From Microglena sp. YARC (taxonomy: Eukaryota > Chlorophyta > Chlorophyceae > Chlamydomonadales > Chlamydomonadaceae): a stretch of 64,000 nt of DNA. Positions within the stretch are counted from its first letter, which is position 1; each line of letters begins with the position of its first letter. Under the pieces are notes generated by a model. That model did not search any database. It had not been told where the DNA came from and saw only the letters and a program-made list of their open reading frames with translations. The stretch covers positions 23,776,108 to 23,840,107 of the forward strand of contig CM039465.1 in the NCBI GenBank assembly GCA_022414725.1, written 5' to 3'. The position numbers were made by a program, and so were the translations under genes. Below, in pieces: positions 34,120 to 46,201 of this stretch.

Positions 34120-35730
34120 TGCAATGGTGCTGCATACCTCTCACCTGATTATTGTGCTGTTGCTTATTGTCTCGCTGCTTGTAGCAGGGCTGTGTATAGC
34201 TTCATGCTTATCGTGGTGCTGCATATTGTCTTCCTGCTCCCAATGGTGCTGCGTACTGCTTACCTTATTATTGTGGTGTAACTTCTTGTCTTGCTGCTTT
34301 CAGCAGTGTTGGGTACTGCTTACCTGCTTATTGTGGTGCCGCATACTGCCGTGCTGCTTACAGTTGTGCTGTGTACTGCCTTCCTTTTTATTGTGGTGTT
34401 GCTTATTGTCTCGATGCTTGCAGCAGTGCTGCGTACTCCTTAATGCTGATTGTGGTGCTGCCTACTGTCATGCTGCTTGCAGTGGCGCTGCGTACTCCTC
34501 GATGCTTATTGTTGTGCTGCTTACTGTCTTGCTGCTTCCAGTGGAGCTGTGTACTGCCTTCCTGCTTATTGTGGTGTTGCTTATTGTCTCAATGCTTGCA
34601 GCGTTGCTGCATACTGCTAAATGCTTATTGCGGTGCTGCTTACTGTCATGCTGCTTGCAATGGTGCTGCGTACTCCTCGATGCTTATTGTTGTGCTGACC
34701 ACTGTCTTGCTGCTTGCAATAGTGCTGTGAACTGCCTTCCTGCTTATGGTGGTGTTGCTTATTGTCTCGATGCTTACAGCGTTGCCGCAAACTGCTTAAT
34801 GCTTATTGTGGTGCTGCTTACTGTTGTGCTGCTTGCAATGGCGCTGCGTCTTCCTTCATGCTTATTATTGTGTTGCCTACTGTTTAGCTGCTTACAGTGG
34901 TGCTGTGTACTGCCTTCCTGCTTATTGTGGTGTTGCTCATTGTATTGATGCTTGCAGCGTTGCTGCATACTGCTAAATGCTTATTGTGGTGCTGCTTACT
35001 ATCATGCTGCTTGCAATGGTGCTGCGTACTCCTCGATGCTTATTGCTTTGCTGACCACTGTCTTGCTGCTTGCAATAGTGCTGTGAACTGCCTTCCTGCT
35101 TATTTCGGTGTTGCTTATTGTCTCGATGCTTGCTGCGTTGCTGCATACTGCTAAATGCTTATTGTGGTGCTGCTTATTGTCATGCTGCTTGCAATGGTGC
35201 TGCGTACTCCTCGATGCTTATTGTTGTGCTGACCATTGTCTTGCTGCTTGCAATAGTGCTGTGAACTGCCTCCCTGCTTATTGTGGTGTTGCTTATTGTC
35301 TCGATGCTTAAAGCGTTGCCGCAAACTGCTAAATGCTTATAGTGGTGCTGCTTATTGTCGTGCTGCTTGCAATGGCGCTGCGTCTTCCTTCATGCTTATT
35401 GTTGTGCTGCTTACTGTCTTGCTGTGTCCAGTGGTGCTGTGTGCTGACTACCTGCTTATTGTGGTGTTGCTCATTGTATTGATGCTTGCACCAGTTCTGT
35501 GTACTGCTTACCTGCTTATTGTGTTGTATCTTATTGCTTTGATGCTTGCAGCCGTGCTACGTGCTGCTTACAAGGTTATGCAGGTGCTGCCTGCTGTCTT
35601 GCTTCTTACAATGGTGCCGCTAACTGCTTACTTTACTATTGTGGTGTTGCTTATTGTCTTGCTGCTTGCATAGGTGCTGCGTACTGCTTACATGCTGATT
35701 GTGGTGTTGCTTACTGCCTCCCTGATTAAT
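34120..35730 (+). repeat. 178-bp higher-order satellite of three 59-bp monomers
   Basis: Monomers read GCTTATTGTGGTGCTGCTTA then TGTC.TGCTGCTTGCA. The ATGCT(G/T)ATTG anchor recurs at 34443, 34621, 34799, 34977, 35155 and 35333, exactly 178 bases apart, with an equivalent unit at 35511. Because 178 is not a multiple of three, the same hydrophobic pseudo-protein (LLIVVLLIVLMLAALL) appears in a different frame in successive units. This argues against coding despite an open frame of 274 codons. Confidence 0.95.
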
Positions 35731-35739
35731 TTTTGCAGA

Positions 35740-36720
35740 GCAGCTTACTTCCTACCTGCTTTTTGTTGTGCTGCCTACTGTCTTACTTATTGCCTCGATG
35801 CTTCCACCGCTGCGTTCTGCAACATGACTCACTATCTGACTCACAGCCTGTCTAACAACCTGACTTACTATCTGGCTCTTATTTATTTGCAGGGACCTGT
35901 GCTCTTATCGCTAGCAGGAATATTGCCCCCTCTCAATGCAGGTGCGGCACATTTTGCATTGTTGTATAGCCAAGGGAATTAATTCACTTGATTAAATGGG
36001 CAACATTTGATTCATCTGGTACCTGACGCTCAACCTTCTAGGCCGGGCAGTTACCTGCTGGCAGCTTGCAAGTTGGTTAATCTGTTTTCACTGGGCCCTA
36101 TTAGTGTTAGCAAATTCCTGCTTACCACCATTATCTCAAATCTTCTCGTTATCCCTGAAATGCAGTCCGACTCTGTTTGTACCTCAAGACGGCACACAGT
36201 TTGGCAACTAAGTAGAGGCCATGTTAGTGACATTGAAAACTATTTAGCTTGCAAGATGGTCAATATGCAATCACATTATTGTTATACTTCATTACTAAAT
36301 TGCCATGTGTAGGCACCTGAACTAGCTTGCAAGGATACAAATATGTATTCACCTGACCCGCATGCTTCTGAAACACACCTTCATAACTAGATACAAATCT
36401 GAATGGACCAGAACGAGCTTGCAAGCTAGTTCATCTGCATTCACCAGACTCTCAGCCTTCTGGGCGAGTTGGCAATATCTAGGCATCTGAACTAGCTATT
36501 GGTAACTATCTAGATAATTATCAATTAACTAACATAGTACCTGATTATCTGACTGGCTTGCGAATGTATGTATGAATCTCCTTCCGTGTATGCATGTCTT
36601 GCAGGCCAAGAGGAGGGATGGATGTAATCGGAATGGCAAGATTGCTGGCATGAAGTAACTACAAATGCTGATGATGTACAGATATAGATTCAGCAAGGAC
36701 GGAGAGAAATGATGATCGGG
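35740..36720. other. no gene recognised, weak internal repetition
   Basis: Loose repetition of AGCTTGCAAG.TGGTTAATCTG and TTCACCTGAC.CTCA around 36000-36480. No coding evidence. Confidence 0.5.
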
Positions 36721-36960
36721 TTGACTTGCTAGCCCCCTTCCTGCCCTCTCTATGCGGTCGGTTGTACTTGCTAGTTTTCTTCTTTGACTCTCTATGTCGT
36801 CATGTGGACTGTCTAGTCCTCTTCCTTGACTCTCCTAGCGGTTGGTTTTCCTTGCTTGTCACATTTCTTGCCTCAGTGGTTAGGTTGCCACACCTCCGGC
36901 AGTTGGAGTACCTTCATGCCTCCTTCCTTGCCTCCTATTAGGTTGGGTATACCTTGGGTT
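36720..36960 (+). repeat. degenerate tandem repeat of about 55 bp
   Basis: About four units with ACTTGCTAG..CCTTCCTTG and CTCTCTATG.GGT. Confidence 0.6.
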
Positions 36961-37339
36961 ATGCAGGTTTCATATTGGACCTGATCAGACTTGTCCTACA
37001 TGCTATTGACATACATATTTGGTTGGATGCATAGAGATCCTTGTGATAGACACTCCGAAAAATATCGATTCTGACACATGGGGTCGTGGTATATCCCTCT
37101 AAATTGTATATGCTGTGAAATGGGGATGCTGGACGGAGAATATCCTCTCAGTAGTAGAGGATGAACAGCACTTCTTGATGGAATGTCACGTGTTCTCTTA
37201 GGATTTCTTGGGGTGAGAACTTTGAAAGCACCCCGAGTGGATTTAACAGTTTATAGACTTGTTAGGGCTCACCCCTTGATTGTAAACTGACATACATGAT
37301 TTGTTGCATGGATATTTTATGCTTGTAAAGTGCCCCAAT

Positions 37340-37700
37340 CTCATTCCAGACTAAAGAGTTGCGCCAGACTACATCCTTTGAGAAACGCAACGAACTCAAC
37401 CCAGACTAAAGAGTTGCGCCGGACTGCATCCTTTGAGAAACGCAATGAACTCAACCCAGACTAAAGAGTTGCGCCAGACTGCATCCTTTGAGAAACGCAA
37501 TGAACTCAACCCAGACTAAAGAGTTGCGCCAGACTACATCTTTGAGAAACGCAATGAACTAAACCCAGACTAAAGAGTTGCGCCAGACTACATTCTTTGA
37601 GAAACGCAATGAACTAAACCCAGACTAAAGAGTTGCGCCAGACTACATCCTTTGAGAAACGCAATGAACTAAACCCAGACTAAAGAGTTGCGCCAGAATG
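37340..37700 (+). repeat. 55-bp tandem repeat, about seven near-identical copies
   Basis: Units CAGACTAAAGAGTTGCGCC then CTTTGAGAAACGCAATGAAC; the AGTTGCGCC anchor is at 37357, 37412, 37467, 37522, 37576, 37631 and 37686. High identity suggests recent expansion. Confidence 0.96.
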
Positions 37701-38439
37701 AAGATACTATGACAACTCTGCGACTGGACAGTCAACGCAGAATAAACGGTCCACAATCGTCCACGTCCCGATCCTCTAAATCGACGAGGAAGCGTCTATT
37801 ATGCGCTACTATCGTAATGCAACGCATTCAAGTTGGACGTCCGGAAAGCTGCAGTGCGTTCGAATTCCGTCAAAGAGTCCACCCACGTGGCCCTAAGTCA
37901 CGTGATCACTGAGTCATGCTCTAGGGCGCGGAGCGCCTTCCGTACACCATTAGTCATTAACCTGATAAGCGCAACTGCGCAACCGAACGGGAACCTTTAC
38001 GCAACCCCGCGCAAAACGGGTCGTTCCCCGAGTGGCTATGGCAAAGCCCACAGCTGAAGTGGAGGGAGGCAGATACGGAGTATGTGTGTGCTAGTGGGTG
38101 CGTGTATGAGGGAGGGGAGGGATGGGAGTGGGAGAGGGTGGGGGCTGGTGGGATGGCTGTGGTGGGGGGAGGGAATAAGGGATGGAGTCAGGAAATATGT
38201 CAGGAAGAGTAAGGGAGTATGTCTGTGGATGGGGTGGGGTGGGGTGAGGGGAAGATAACTCGGGGTGGGGGTGGGGGTGGGGGGGGGGAGGGGGGGGGAT
38301 AAAAGGGATATGCGTCCGTCAATGTTTTGAAGTTAACTGGGGGAGGGGGGAGGGGGCGGTTAATGGTTTGGAGGTGGTGGTGTGTGAATGATGGGGGGTT
38401 TCAAGTGTAAAACCATTGTGTAACCAGCCCCAAATAGGT

Positions 38440-38590
38440 GTGGCCAAAGGCCAAACGGGCAACGTACTGGTGGGCCACCCCCCACTTCCCACCCCCCCAC
38501 CCAGGCCATGGGTCCTAGTCTGGTTTGGGTTACATAACGGGTAACGCCCTTGTATGCCCCCCCTCCCCCCCACCCTCCCTTACACACAGT
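38440..38590 (-). repeat. dispersed repeat, minus-strand copy
   Basis: On the minus strand: CGTTATGTAACCCAAACCAG, AGGACCCATGGCCTGGGTGG and GGCCACAC, matching 62085-62190 on the plus strand; a shorter fragment (ATGTTACCCAGGTCCTGGG) is at 61925-61955. Confidence 0.75.
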
Positions 38591-39019
38591 CAAGAAATCA
38601 GCCATCTCAGCCCTTGCTTCGACGCTCCCCTGCCTCCCCTCCCCTCCCCCTCCCCCCCCGCACACACACTTCTTCTCTCCTACCTATTCCCCTTCTGCTT
38701 CAGGTGTGGCCTCCCACCTGTCATACACACATACCATCCCCCCCTCCCCCCCATTCTGACCTCTCCTACCCTCACCCACCCCCATCCACACGCACTCTCT
38801 TTCTCTCACCTTACCCCCACACCCCTCCCTTCCCCAACCACTAACACGCACACACAATCTTTCTTCTCCCTACCTTGTACCCTTCACTTCACCCTGTGGG
38901 ATTCAATCGTGGCAGAAAGAGGGAACCGCTGTGCTTTGAACCTACCAACATTGCGAGCGCTCAGTCGCTCAGATTCCGATCGCCCCGACTGACCGGTGCA
39001 ATTGCATGGCTACAAACCT

Positions 39020-39320
39020 GCAGCTTCGTCTTCTCGTACAGTGCCCCAGTCGATAGACTTCGATCAACTCAGAACAGCAAAATCGCAGCAACGTACTTCA
39101 TATTCTATATACAACGAAAAGAGCTTGCAAAGATGGGATGATCGTGGGCAAGCGCGAGAGTGTCCAGGGGGGACGGAATGGCCATGGCAATCTGAACAAA
39201 GGTAATTAATCGCAACTGGATGCCAATCACTACGAATGTGATGCGATGGCATGGGGCAAAAATTGCGCATGCGTGAGATGAATGGTGGCAACGCTCGTAG
39301 ACGGAGAAAAAAAGCATCAC
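39020..39320 (+). repeat. dispersed repeat, copy 1
   Basis: Diverged but collinear with 61290-61530: CAAAATCGCAGC, ACAACGAAAAGAG.TTGCA, ACTGGATGCCAA, GGCATGG, TTGCGCATGCGTGAGATGAA and TGGTGGCAACGCTCG. Confidence 0.72.
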
Positions 39321-39361
39321 GATATGAAGGTCTGGCTTGATTATGATCCTGTCATAATTCC

Positions 39362-39607
39362 TCAGGCTGGGCAGCATCGTCTTAGCGCCTGGATTGGTTT
39401 ACCAAGCTTCGTGTTCCTCCTCAGGCACGGTAGCTCGTTCTGACTCCTTGCGAGATTACCAGCATGACGTAGCTCCTCGGATCGGGCAGCGCGGGCATCA
39501 CGTCGACGCTTGTTGGCTATTTCCCTGTCTTCCTTGCTCTGGCAAGCTCGCTTTGAGCGCTGGCTGGCGTTTTTGCGGGCCCTCCTGTCCATTATGACCG
39601 TTGCCAT
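39362..39607 (-). CDS. possible basic ORF from a mobile element
   Basis: An 81-codon minus-strand frame rich in Arg, Lys, Ala and Glu (SKEDREIANKRRRDARAARS), with the charge pattern of a coiled or nucleic-acid-binding N-terminal region seen in some transposon proteins. No family is assigned. It lies between the dispersed repeat at 39020 and the inverted terminal motif at 39840, which supports a mobile-element origin. Confidence 0.25.
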   Translation of the reverse strand: MATVIMDRRARKNASQRSKRACQSKEDREIANKRRRDARAARSEELRHAGNLARSQNELPCLRRNTKLGKPIQALRRCCPA

Positions 39608-39839
39608 GCATCATGGTCGCATTATCCGTGAAGAACTGAAAGCTATTATTCCCGAGCGCCATGCCAAGCCATATGAGGGTCGGCTGGTGACCTCCGAGGA
39701 GAGGATCTTCTGATTCTAAATGTCTTGCCGTCATAGTATCGGAGGCAATTGTGGACTTGCTATGAGCGCGCGCGCTTAGCTTAGCGAATCTGCAGTTTTT
39801 GGTGTTTGAAAATTCCGCTAGGCGGGGAGTTGCTAGTTG

Positions 39840-39940
39840 GGTGAACGAAAAGTCGGTTGCAAGTCGGTTACACTTCGCACGCGATGATGACACCACACAC
39901 GACCACCACGACCACCGCGACCACCGCGACCACCACGACC

Positions 39941-39945
<5 letters not shown>
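39840..39945 (-). repeat. (GTGGTC)n with a CATCGCG / ACCGACTT terminal motif, right, inverted
   Basis: On the minus strand: GGTCGTGGTGGTCGCGG, GTGGTGTCATCATCGCG, then AACCGACTT twice. This is the inverse of 21484-21545. It directly abuts the AT microsatellite. Confidence 0.7.
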
Positions 39946-39976
<31 letters not shown>

Positions 39977-42437
39977 TATATATAGTAGTTATATATATAT
40001 ATATATATAGTTAGTTATATATATATAGTTATATATATATATTATATAGTTAGTTATATATATATATATATATAGTTATATATAGTTATTATTAGTTATA
40101 TAGTATATATAGTTAGTTATATATAGTTATATAGTTATATAGTTATATAGTTATATAGTTATATAGTTATATAGTTATATAGTTATATAGTTATATAGTT
40201 ATATATATATAGTTATATAGTTATATAGTTATATAGTTATATAGTTATAGTTATATAGTTATATAGTTATATAGTTAATATAGTTATATAGTATATAGTT
40301 ATATAGTTATATAGTTATATAGTTATATAGTTATATATATAGTTATATAGTATATATAGTTATATAGTTATATAGTTATATAGTATATAGTTATATATTA
40401 GTATATATAGTTATATAGTTATATAGTTATATAGTTATATAGTTATATAGTTATATAGTATATATTTTATATAGTATATAGTTATATATAGTTATATATA
40501 TTATATAGTTATATAGTTATATAGTTATATAGTTTATATATATATAGTTATATAGTTATATAGTTATATAGTTTATATAGTTATATAGTTATATAGTAGT
40601 ATATAGTTATATAGTTATATAGTATATATATATAGTTAGTTATATAGTATATAGTTATATAGTTATATAGTATAGTTATATATAGTTATATAGTTATATA
40701 TATAGTATATATAGTTAGTTATATATATATAGTATATAGTATAGTTATATATATAGTTAGTTTATATAGTATATATATATATATATAGTTATATATATAG
40801 TTATATATATATATAGTTATTATATATAATATATATATATAGTTAGTTATATATATATATATAGTTATATATATAGTTATTATATATATATATATATATA
40901 TATAGTATATTATATATATATATAGTTATATATATATATATAGTTGTATATATATATAGTTATATATATATATATAGTTATATAGTATATATATATATAT
41001 ATATATAGTTATATATATAGTATATATATAGTATATAGTTATATAGTATATATATATAGTATATAGTATATTAGTATATAGTATATAGTATATATATATA
41101 GTATATAGTATATATATATAGTATATAGTATATAGTATATAGTATATATATATATAGTTATATATATATATAGTATATAGTATATATAGTATATAGTATA
41201 TAGTATATATATATAGTATATATAGTATATATAGTATATATATAGTATATATATATATATAGTATATATATATATATATAGTATTATATGTATATAGTAT
41301 ATATATATAGTATATATATATATAATATAGTATATATAGTATATATATATATATATAGTTATATATATATATATATATATATATAGTTATATATAGTTAT
41401 ATATAGTTATATATATTATATATATATATATAGTTATATTATAGTTTATATATATATATATATAGTATATATATAGTTATATATATATATATATATATAT
41501 ATAGTTATTATATATATATATATAGTTATATATATAGTAATATATATATATATAGTTATATATATATATATATATATATAGTTATTATATATATATATAT
41601 ATATAGTATATTATTATATATAGTTATTATATATATAGTTTATATATATATAGTTAGTTATATAGTTATATAGTTATATAGTTATATAGTTATATAGTTA
41701 TATAGTTATATAGTTATATAGTTATATAGTTATATAGTTATATAGTTATATAGTTATATAGTTATATAGTTATATAGTTATATAGTTATATAGTTATGTA
41801 GTTATATATAGTTATATAGTTATATAGTTATATATATATAGTTATATAGTTATATAGTTAGTTATATAGTTAGTTATATATATATATATATATATAATAA
41901 TATATATATATATATAGTTATATAATATATAGTTATAAATATATAGTTATATATATAGTTATATATATATAGTTATATATATAGTTATATATTATTATTA
42001 TATATATATATAGTATATTAATTATTTTTATTATATAGTATATTAATTATTATTTTATTTTTATTATATAGTTATATAGTATATTAATTATTTTTATTAT
42101 ATAGTATATTAATTTTTTTATTATAGTTATATATATAGTTATATATATAGTTATATATATAGTTATATTATTATTATTATATAGTTATATAGTTATATTA
42201 TTATTATTATATAGTTATATAATATATATATATAGTTATATAATATATATAGTTATATATATATATATATATATATAGTTATATATATATAGTTATATAG
42301 TTATATAGTTAGTTATATAGTTATATAGTTAGTTATATAGTTAGTTATATATATATATAGTTAGTTATATATATATATAGTTAGTTATATAGTTAGTTAT
42401 ATATATATAGTTAGTTATATATATATATATAGTTAGT

Positions 42438-42486
<49 letters not shown>
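39946..42486 (+). repeat. 2.5 kb AT-rich microsatellite
   Basis: (TA)n mixed with the 8-mer TATATAGT and its variants, plus patches of ATTATT. Entirely simple sequence. Confidence 0.99.
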
Positions 42487-42488
<2 letters not shown>

Positions 42489-42850
42489 GTGTGCATACGA
42501 TCCCTTACACAACATAGAAGTACAAACTTGGGCGCATACGATCATATACACAACATATAAATACAAACTTGGGTGCTTGTATTCCATACACAACATAGAA
42601 ATGCAATTTTGGGCGCTTACGTTCCAATGTACAACATAAATATATGGAGCTGTGTGCATATGATCCCATACATACCGTACACATGTAAACTTGGGTGCTT
42701 ACGATACCATATACATGAAATAACAAACTTGGGTGCTTACGATTCAATTAACATGAAATGACAAACTTGGGCGCTTACGATCCCATCTACAACATACATA
42801 TAAATAGTGGTGTGCTCATAAGGCCATACACAACATAGAAATACCAAATT
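42487..42850 (+). repeat. tandem repeat, about 41-bp period, array B
   Basis: Same unit and orientation as 21190-21482 (GTGTGCATACGATCCC, ACAACATAGAAATAC, TTGGGCGC). It directly follows the AT microsatellite. Confidence 0.88.
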
Positions 42851-44204
42851 GGTCTATAGACCCAGTTGAGAGCATGACAATGTCATGATGGCATTGAGAC
42901 ACTGTTCTCTTCCAATGTACTGCAAACGTACTGTAAATTGCAGCCTTGCCCTCCCTTCCCCCCCTGCCTATGACTTCTAAAGCGGTTTTCCATGTCCATG
43001 CGGCACGCGCTTAGGTCTTGCAGTTTCCAGCCTCCTTCATGCTGGTGTGACATTGGAGATTGAAGCTACCGATAAAAAACGTATTGGGCCGGTTTTGTCT
43101 AAAGGGCGCCCAGGTGCGGGAAACGTTTTCGGATTTCAGATTCTTGGCTGGAGTATCGGTGGTGCACGATAATAAACGTGTACGGATTGCATGATGCTTG
43201 GCTTGGGCATCGGGCGCCTGAATATAAAACGTTCCGGCAGTCCGAAATCTATGGCACAGGCGTTGAGCTGGTATCTAGAGTGCCAACTGCCAAGGTCAGG
43301 TGGCAGGTGCCCAGGGTCCAAATCACTAGGGTCCAGAACTCCAGACCAACCGCCAGAGCCAATCCAACCCAAAGCCAAGCCGCAGGTATGAAATTGAAAG
43401 GGTTAGATTATTGACAAGGGTATTGGAATGGTAAAGGCACCACGGCGGACTATTAAGTCTCTATCCCTACCTCGGAACTCAACCACCTCGTTATTTAACA
43501 TGAGCAGCGTCAAGAAGAAGTAGAAAATGGGACGCCTTTGGACCGTCTACGTGTACTCTAGGGTGAATACCGGTATAACCCCATAACTAGGGGTGACATC
43601 ATTGGGGAATGGGGGCGAATATCCCTTTGGGAGAGGGGGTAATACTGGCAAATATGATTGTACATGTTCGGGTTAGGATATATATACTTGGCTCGCGCAG
43701 GCAGATGTATTAACCCACCACAGACGGTGGACAGTTCGAAGTCTGCAATTCAACACTAGTATTCCGATATATATTAGTAGGATATGGCGATGCTCGATTG
43801 CTCGAATCCTCGAATTCAACGTTTTCTAAATTTCTACTATTTTCGTAGTCTTAATTAGTTTTACAGTTAGTTACTATTAATAGTTCAAACCTTAGCTGAA
43901 TAGCAATAACTTATCAAACCCGATATATATTAGTAGGATATCTATACCCAGGCCCCAGCTCATACAGGATAGTGGATCAAGGTTTTAGTATTATCATATT
44001 ATTCTTAGTCGTTTATACGGTAGGGCCTATTTAAATAGGGTTTTCTCGTGCAGTAGTCTGTACTACTGTCTTTGCCTCAAATATTTGGGACTCTGGCTGC
44101 AAGTGTCGCTTGGATGCACAAGAACCCGTGCAAATAGTTTAGTCACTTTTGGGCAAAACAATGCCCACTTTTGAGCCCTAAACATGTTTTAGCCCTTAAT
44201 CTGC
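42851..44204. other. no gene recognised
   Basis: Complex sequence with several short open frames. A weak exon-like frame around 43178-43385 ends at CCGCAG/GTATGA, but no family resemblance was found. Confidence 0.45.
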
Positions 44205-44345
44205 GAACGAACTCAGGGCCCCCGTCGGTTAAACGATTGTTTGGGGCTCAGTTCATCAGTGCTTGTTCTTTTTAAGCCCTTCCTGTACGGTTGGGCAAGT
44301 CCCTTTAGCCTACCCCTGGACTGCAACATACATACATACAATCTG
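44205..44345 (+). repeat. short dispersed element, copy 2 of 3
   Basis: Same element as 13888-14010; tail is (CATA)n after CCTGGACTGCAA. Confidence 0.88.
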
Positions 44346-45053
44346 CAAAGCAGGGTTGTTCATTAGTACCCACAGCTCTGCGTCCTGGGACGTAACCAAT
44401 TTCATAGCCTGCGTCCTGAGACACGACCAACCCACTGAAGCTCCGTGATGCAACAGACCTTCCAGTCCCCATGTTGCATCTCAGCATGCAACAAATTCGT
44501 CGTTGCATATGCAACACTTGCCGTAGGCGGCGGGCAGCCAAATTGCTTGCAGCAGGCTGAAGATAACCAAGTCTAAGTTGCATCTGCGACATAGGACGTA
44601 GCGTCCTGAACAACCCTGCTGTAGAGGCAACAGTTTTTTTGTTGGCCAAAATGTAAGGAGATAAGTGATAATTAAGTCCCAAATCTCTACAAATTAGAAT
44701 AAGCTGCTGCATCCATCGTCCCTCAAGGGTTTGCTCCATCAATGTTCATCAGAAGGCATGTCATCGATATCAGCCTGTGCGTGGCCTTCTGAGTCCTAAT
44801 CTTCAGAGAACAGCTTACTAAATACCAAGGCTTTCACTCCAAATCTCTCTGTAGAATTAAGCCGAAAGCAACTTCTGGCCACGACTACATTGGTTGTTAA
44901 CTCTCATTTACAAAAAATGAACTTCATCTCCCTTGAAGGGAAGGTGTTGGGGAGGTCATACCGTTTGTCCTAACTTGGGAGCGTTACAGACACATATTTG
45001 GGTGGATCTGTTATGTCCCAAGCACAGATTATGAAACTGGGTGCGTCAAATTA

Positions 45054-45084
<31 letters not shown>

Positions 45085-46201
45085 GAACAGAACGGATGGC
45101 AATAGTTACAATTTGAATCCCATGGGGATATAATAGGATGGAAGCCGGACTCTTAACATAAGTCAGGCGCACATGATAACCACCAGCTTGACCGCCGAAT
45201 AGCCATCTAACAGATTGCTGGCAGTTTCCAAGTGTGTAAAACAACACTCACATTTCAGTACGTGGGGGCTCCTTATAACTAATTCACATTGTATGCCAAG
45301 AACATCAAATACAGGTTCATTGAGCATGCAGTTGCAGGTATACAATTCCATACCCATCCCATGAGAGCCCAGTTTTGAAAATACTGGTACAACAAATGAC
45401 AGCATGTGTTGATGCATGCGACTTGACTCTTGTAGGGCAAGGGAGAGAAACTTTGAACCCTCTTCAACCCTTCTGCTCTCAGTTAATTGACTGCAACAAA
45501 CGACAAATGAAAATTCCAAGCTCGGGAATCAGTATGCACAACAAAAAAAGAGCACGGAGCTTGAATCAACACATGTACCACAGCCTAAAAGTCTTGTTCG
45601 TGTACAGGTTGTAAGCCACTATCTGGTAGTCATATTCTACTTTGCACGGTGTCAGGCCTGTCGAGGGCCATAATAAAAAACATTTCAAATGATATTCACA
45701 ACCAAGAATCCACTCTTAGTATGATACAGGTTAACACCCAGGAGGGGCAGTACATTGGCCACCAATCCCTAGCAAAAGGGGCGGCTGTCAGAACACATCG
45801 AGGATTGCAAGATCTGGGAATGCAACCAGATCACAGTATGTACAGAGGGAAATAAGCTAATTCAATTCAAATCCATTTCCTAATGTTGGCCAGTGTTGGC
45901 CTGAGAGGGCCCATACCAAGGACATTGCCAAGTTAGAAGCCCCACTGCCCAGTTAGAGACCTGAAAGGACAATTGATTGAGCATTAAGAGAAGAACTAGA
46001 TTAAGTAAATCCTCAAAATCTTGAAGGTAAATCATTTGTACAATACTGAGCAATATATGGTGGGGGGTGGTGCAGAGATGTACGCCAGTCTAAACATCAG
46101 GTGTGGACCAGCTCATTCTGCCAGTGTAATCACCAATTGTAAGGGGGTGAATTCATGCCAGTCAATCTAAGCATGCTCAACTTGTCCAAAACAAGTCGTA
46201 C
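44346..46201. other. no gene recognised
   Basis: Complex sequence downstream (in the minus direction) of the unknown head-to-head gene, with a poly(C) run at 45055-45083. Further exons of that gene may lie here but none could be tied in by phase. Confidence 0.45.

Noticed and set aside
34124..34948. 274-codon hydrophobic open frame resembling a multi-pass membrane protein
   Set aside because: The 178-bp repeat shifts frame every unit, so the same peptide appears in all three frames. This is a satellite, not a gene.
34120..35730. CRISPR-like array
   Set aside because: Units are contiguous diverged satellites without unique spacers, in a eukaryotic setting with no cas genes. The same applies to the arrays at 32.3, 37.3 and 15.2 kb.
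39799..40014. Open frame with Asp/His repeats running into Tyr/Ile repeats
   Set aside because: Produced by (GACCAC)n followed by (TA)n.
44305..44742. 145-codon minus-strand frame
   Set aside because: It begins within a dispersed short element and shows no family resemblance or splice support.
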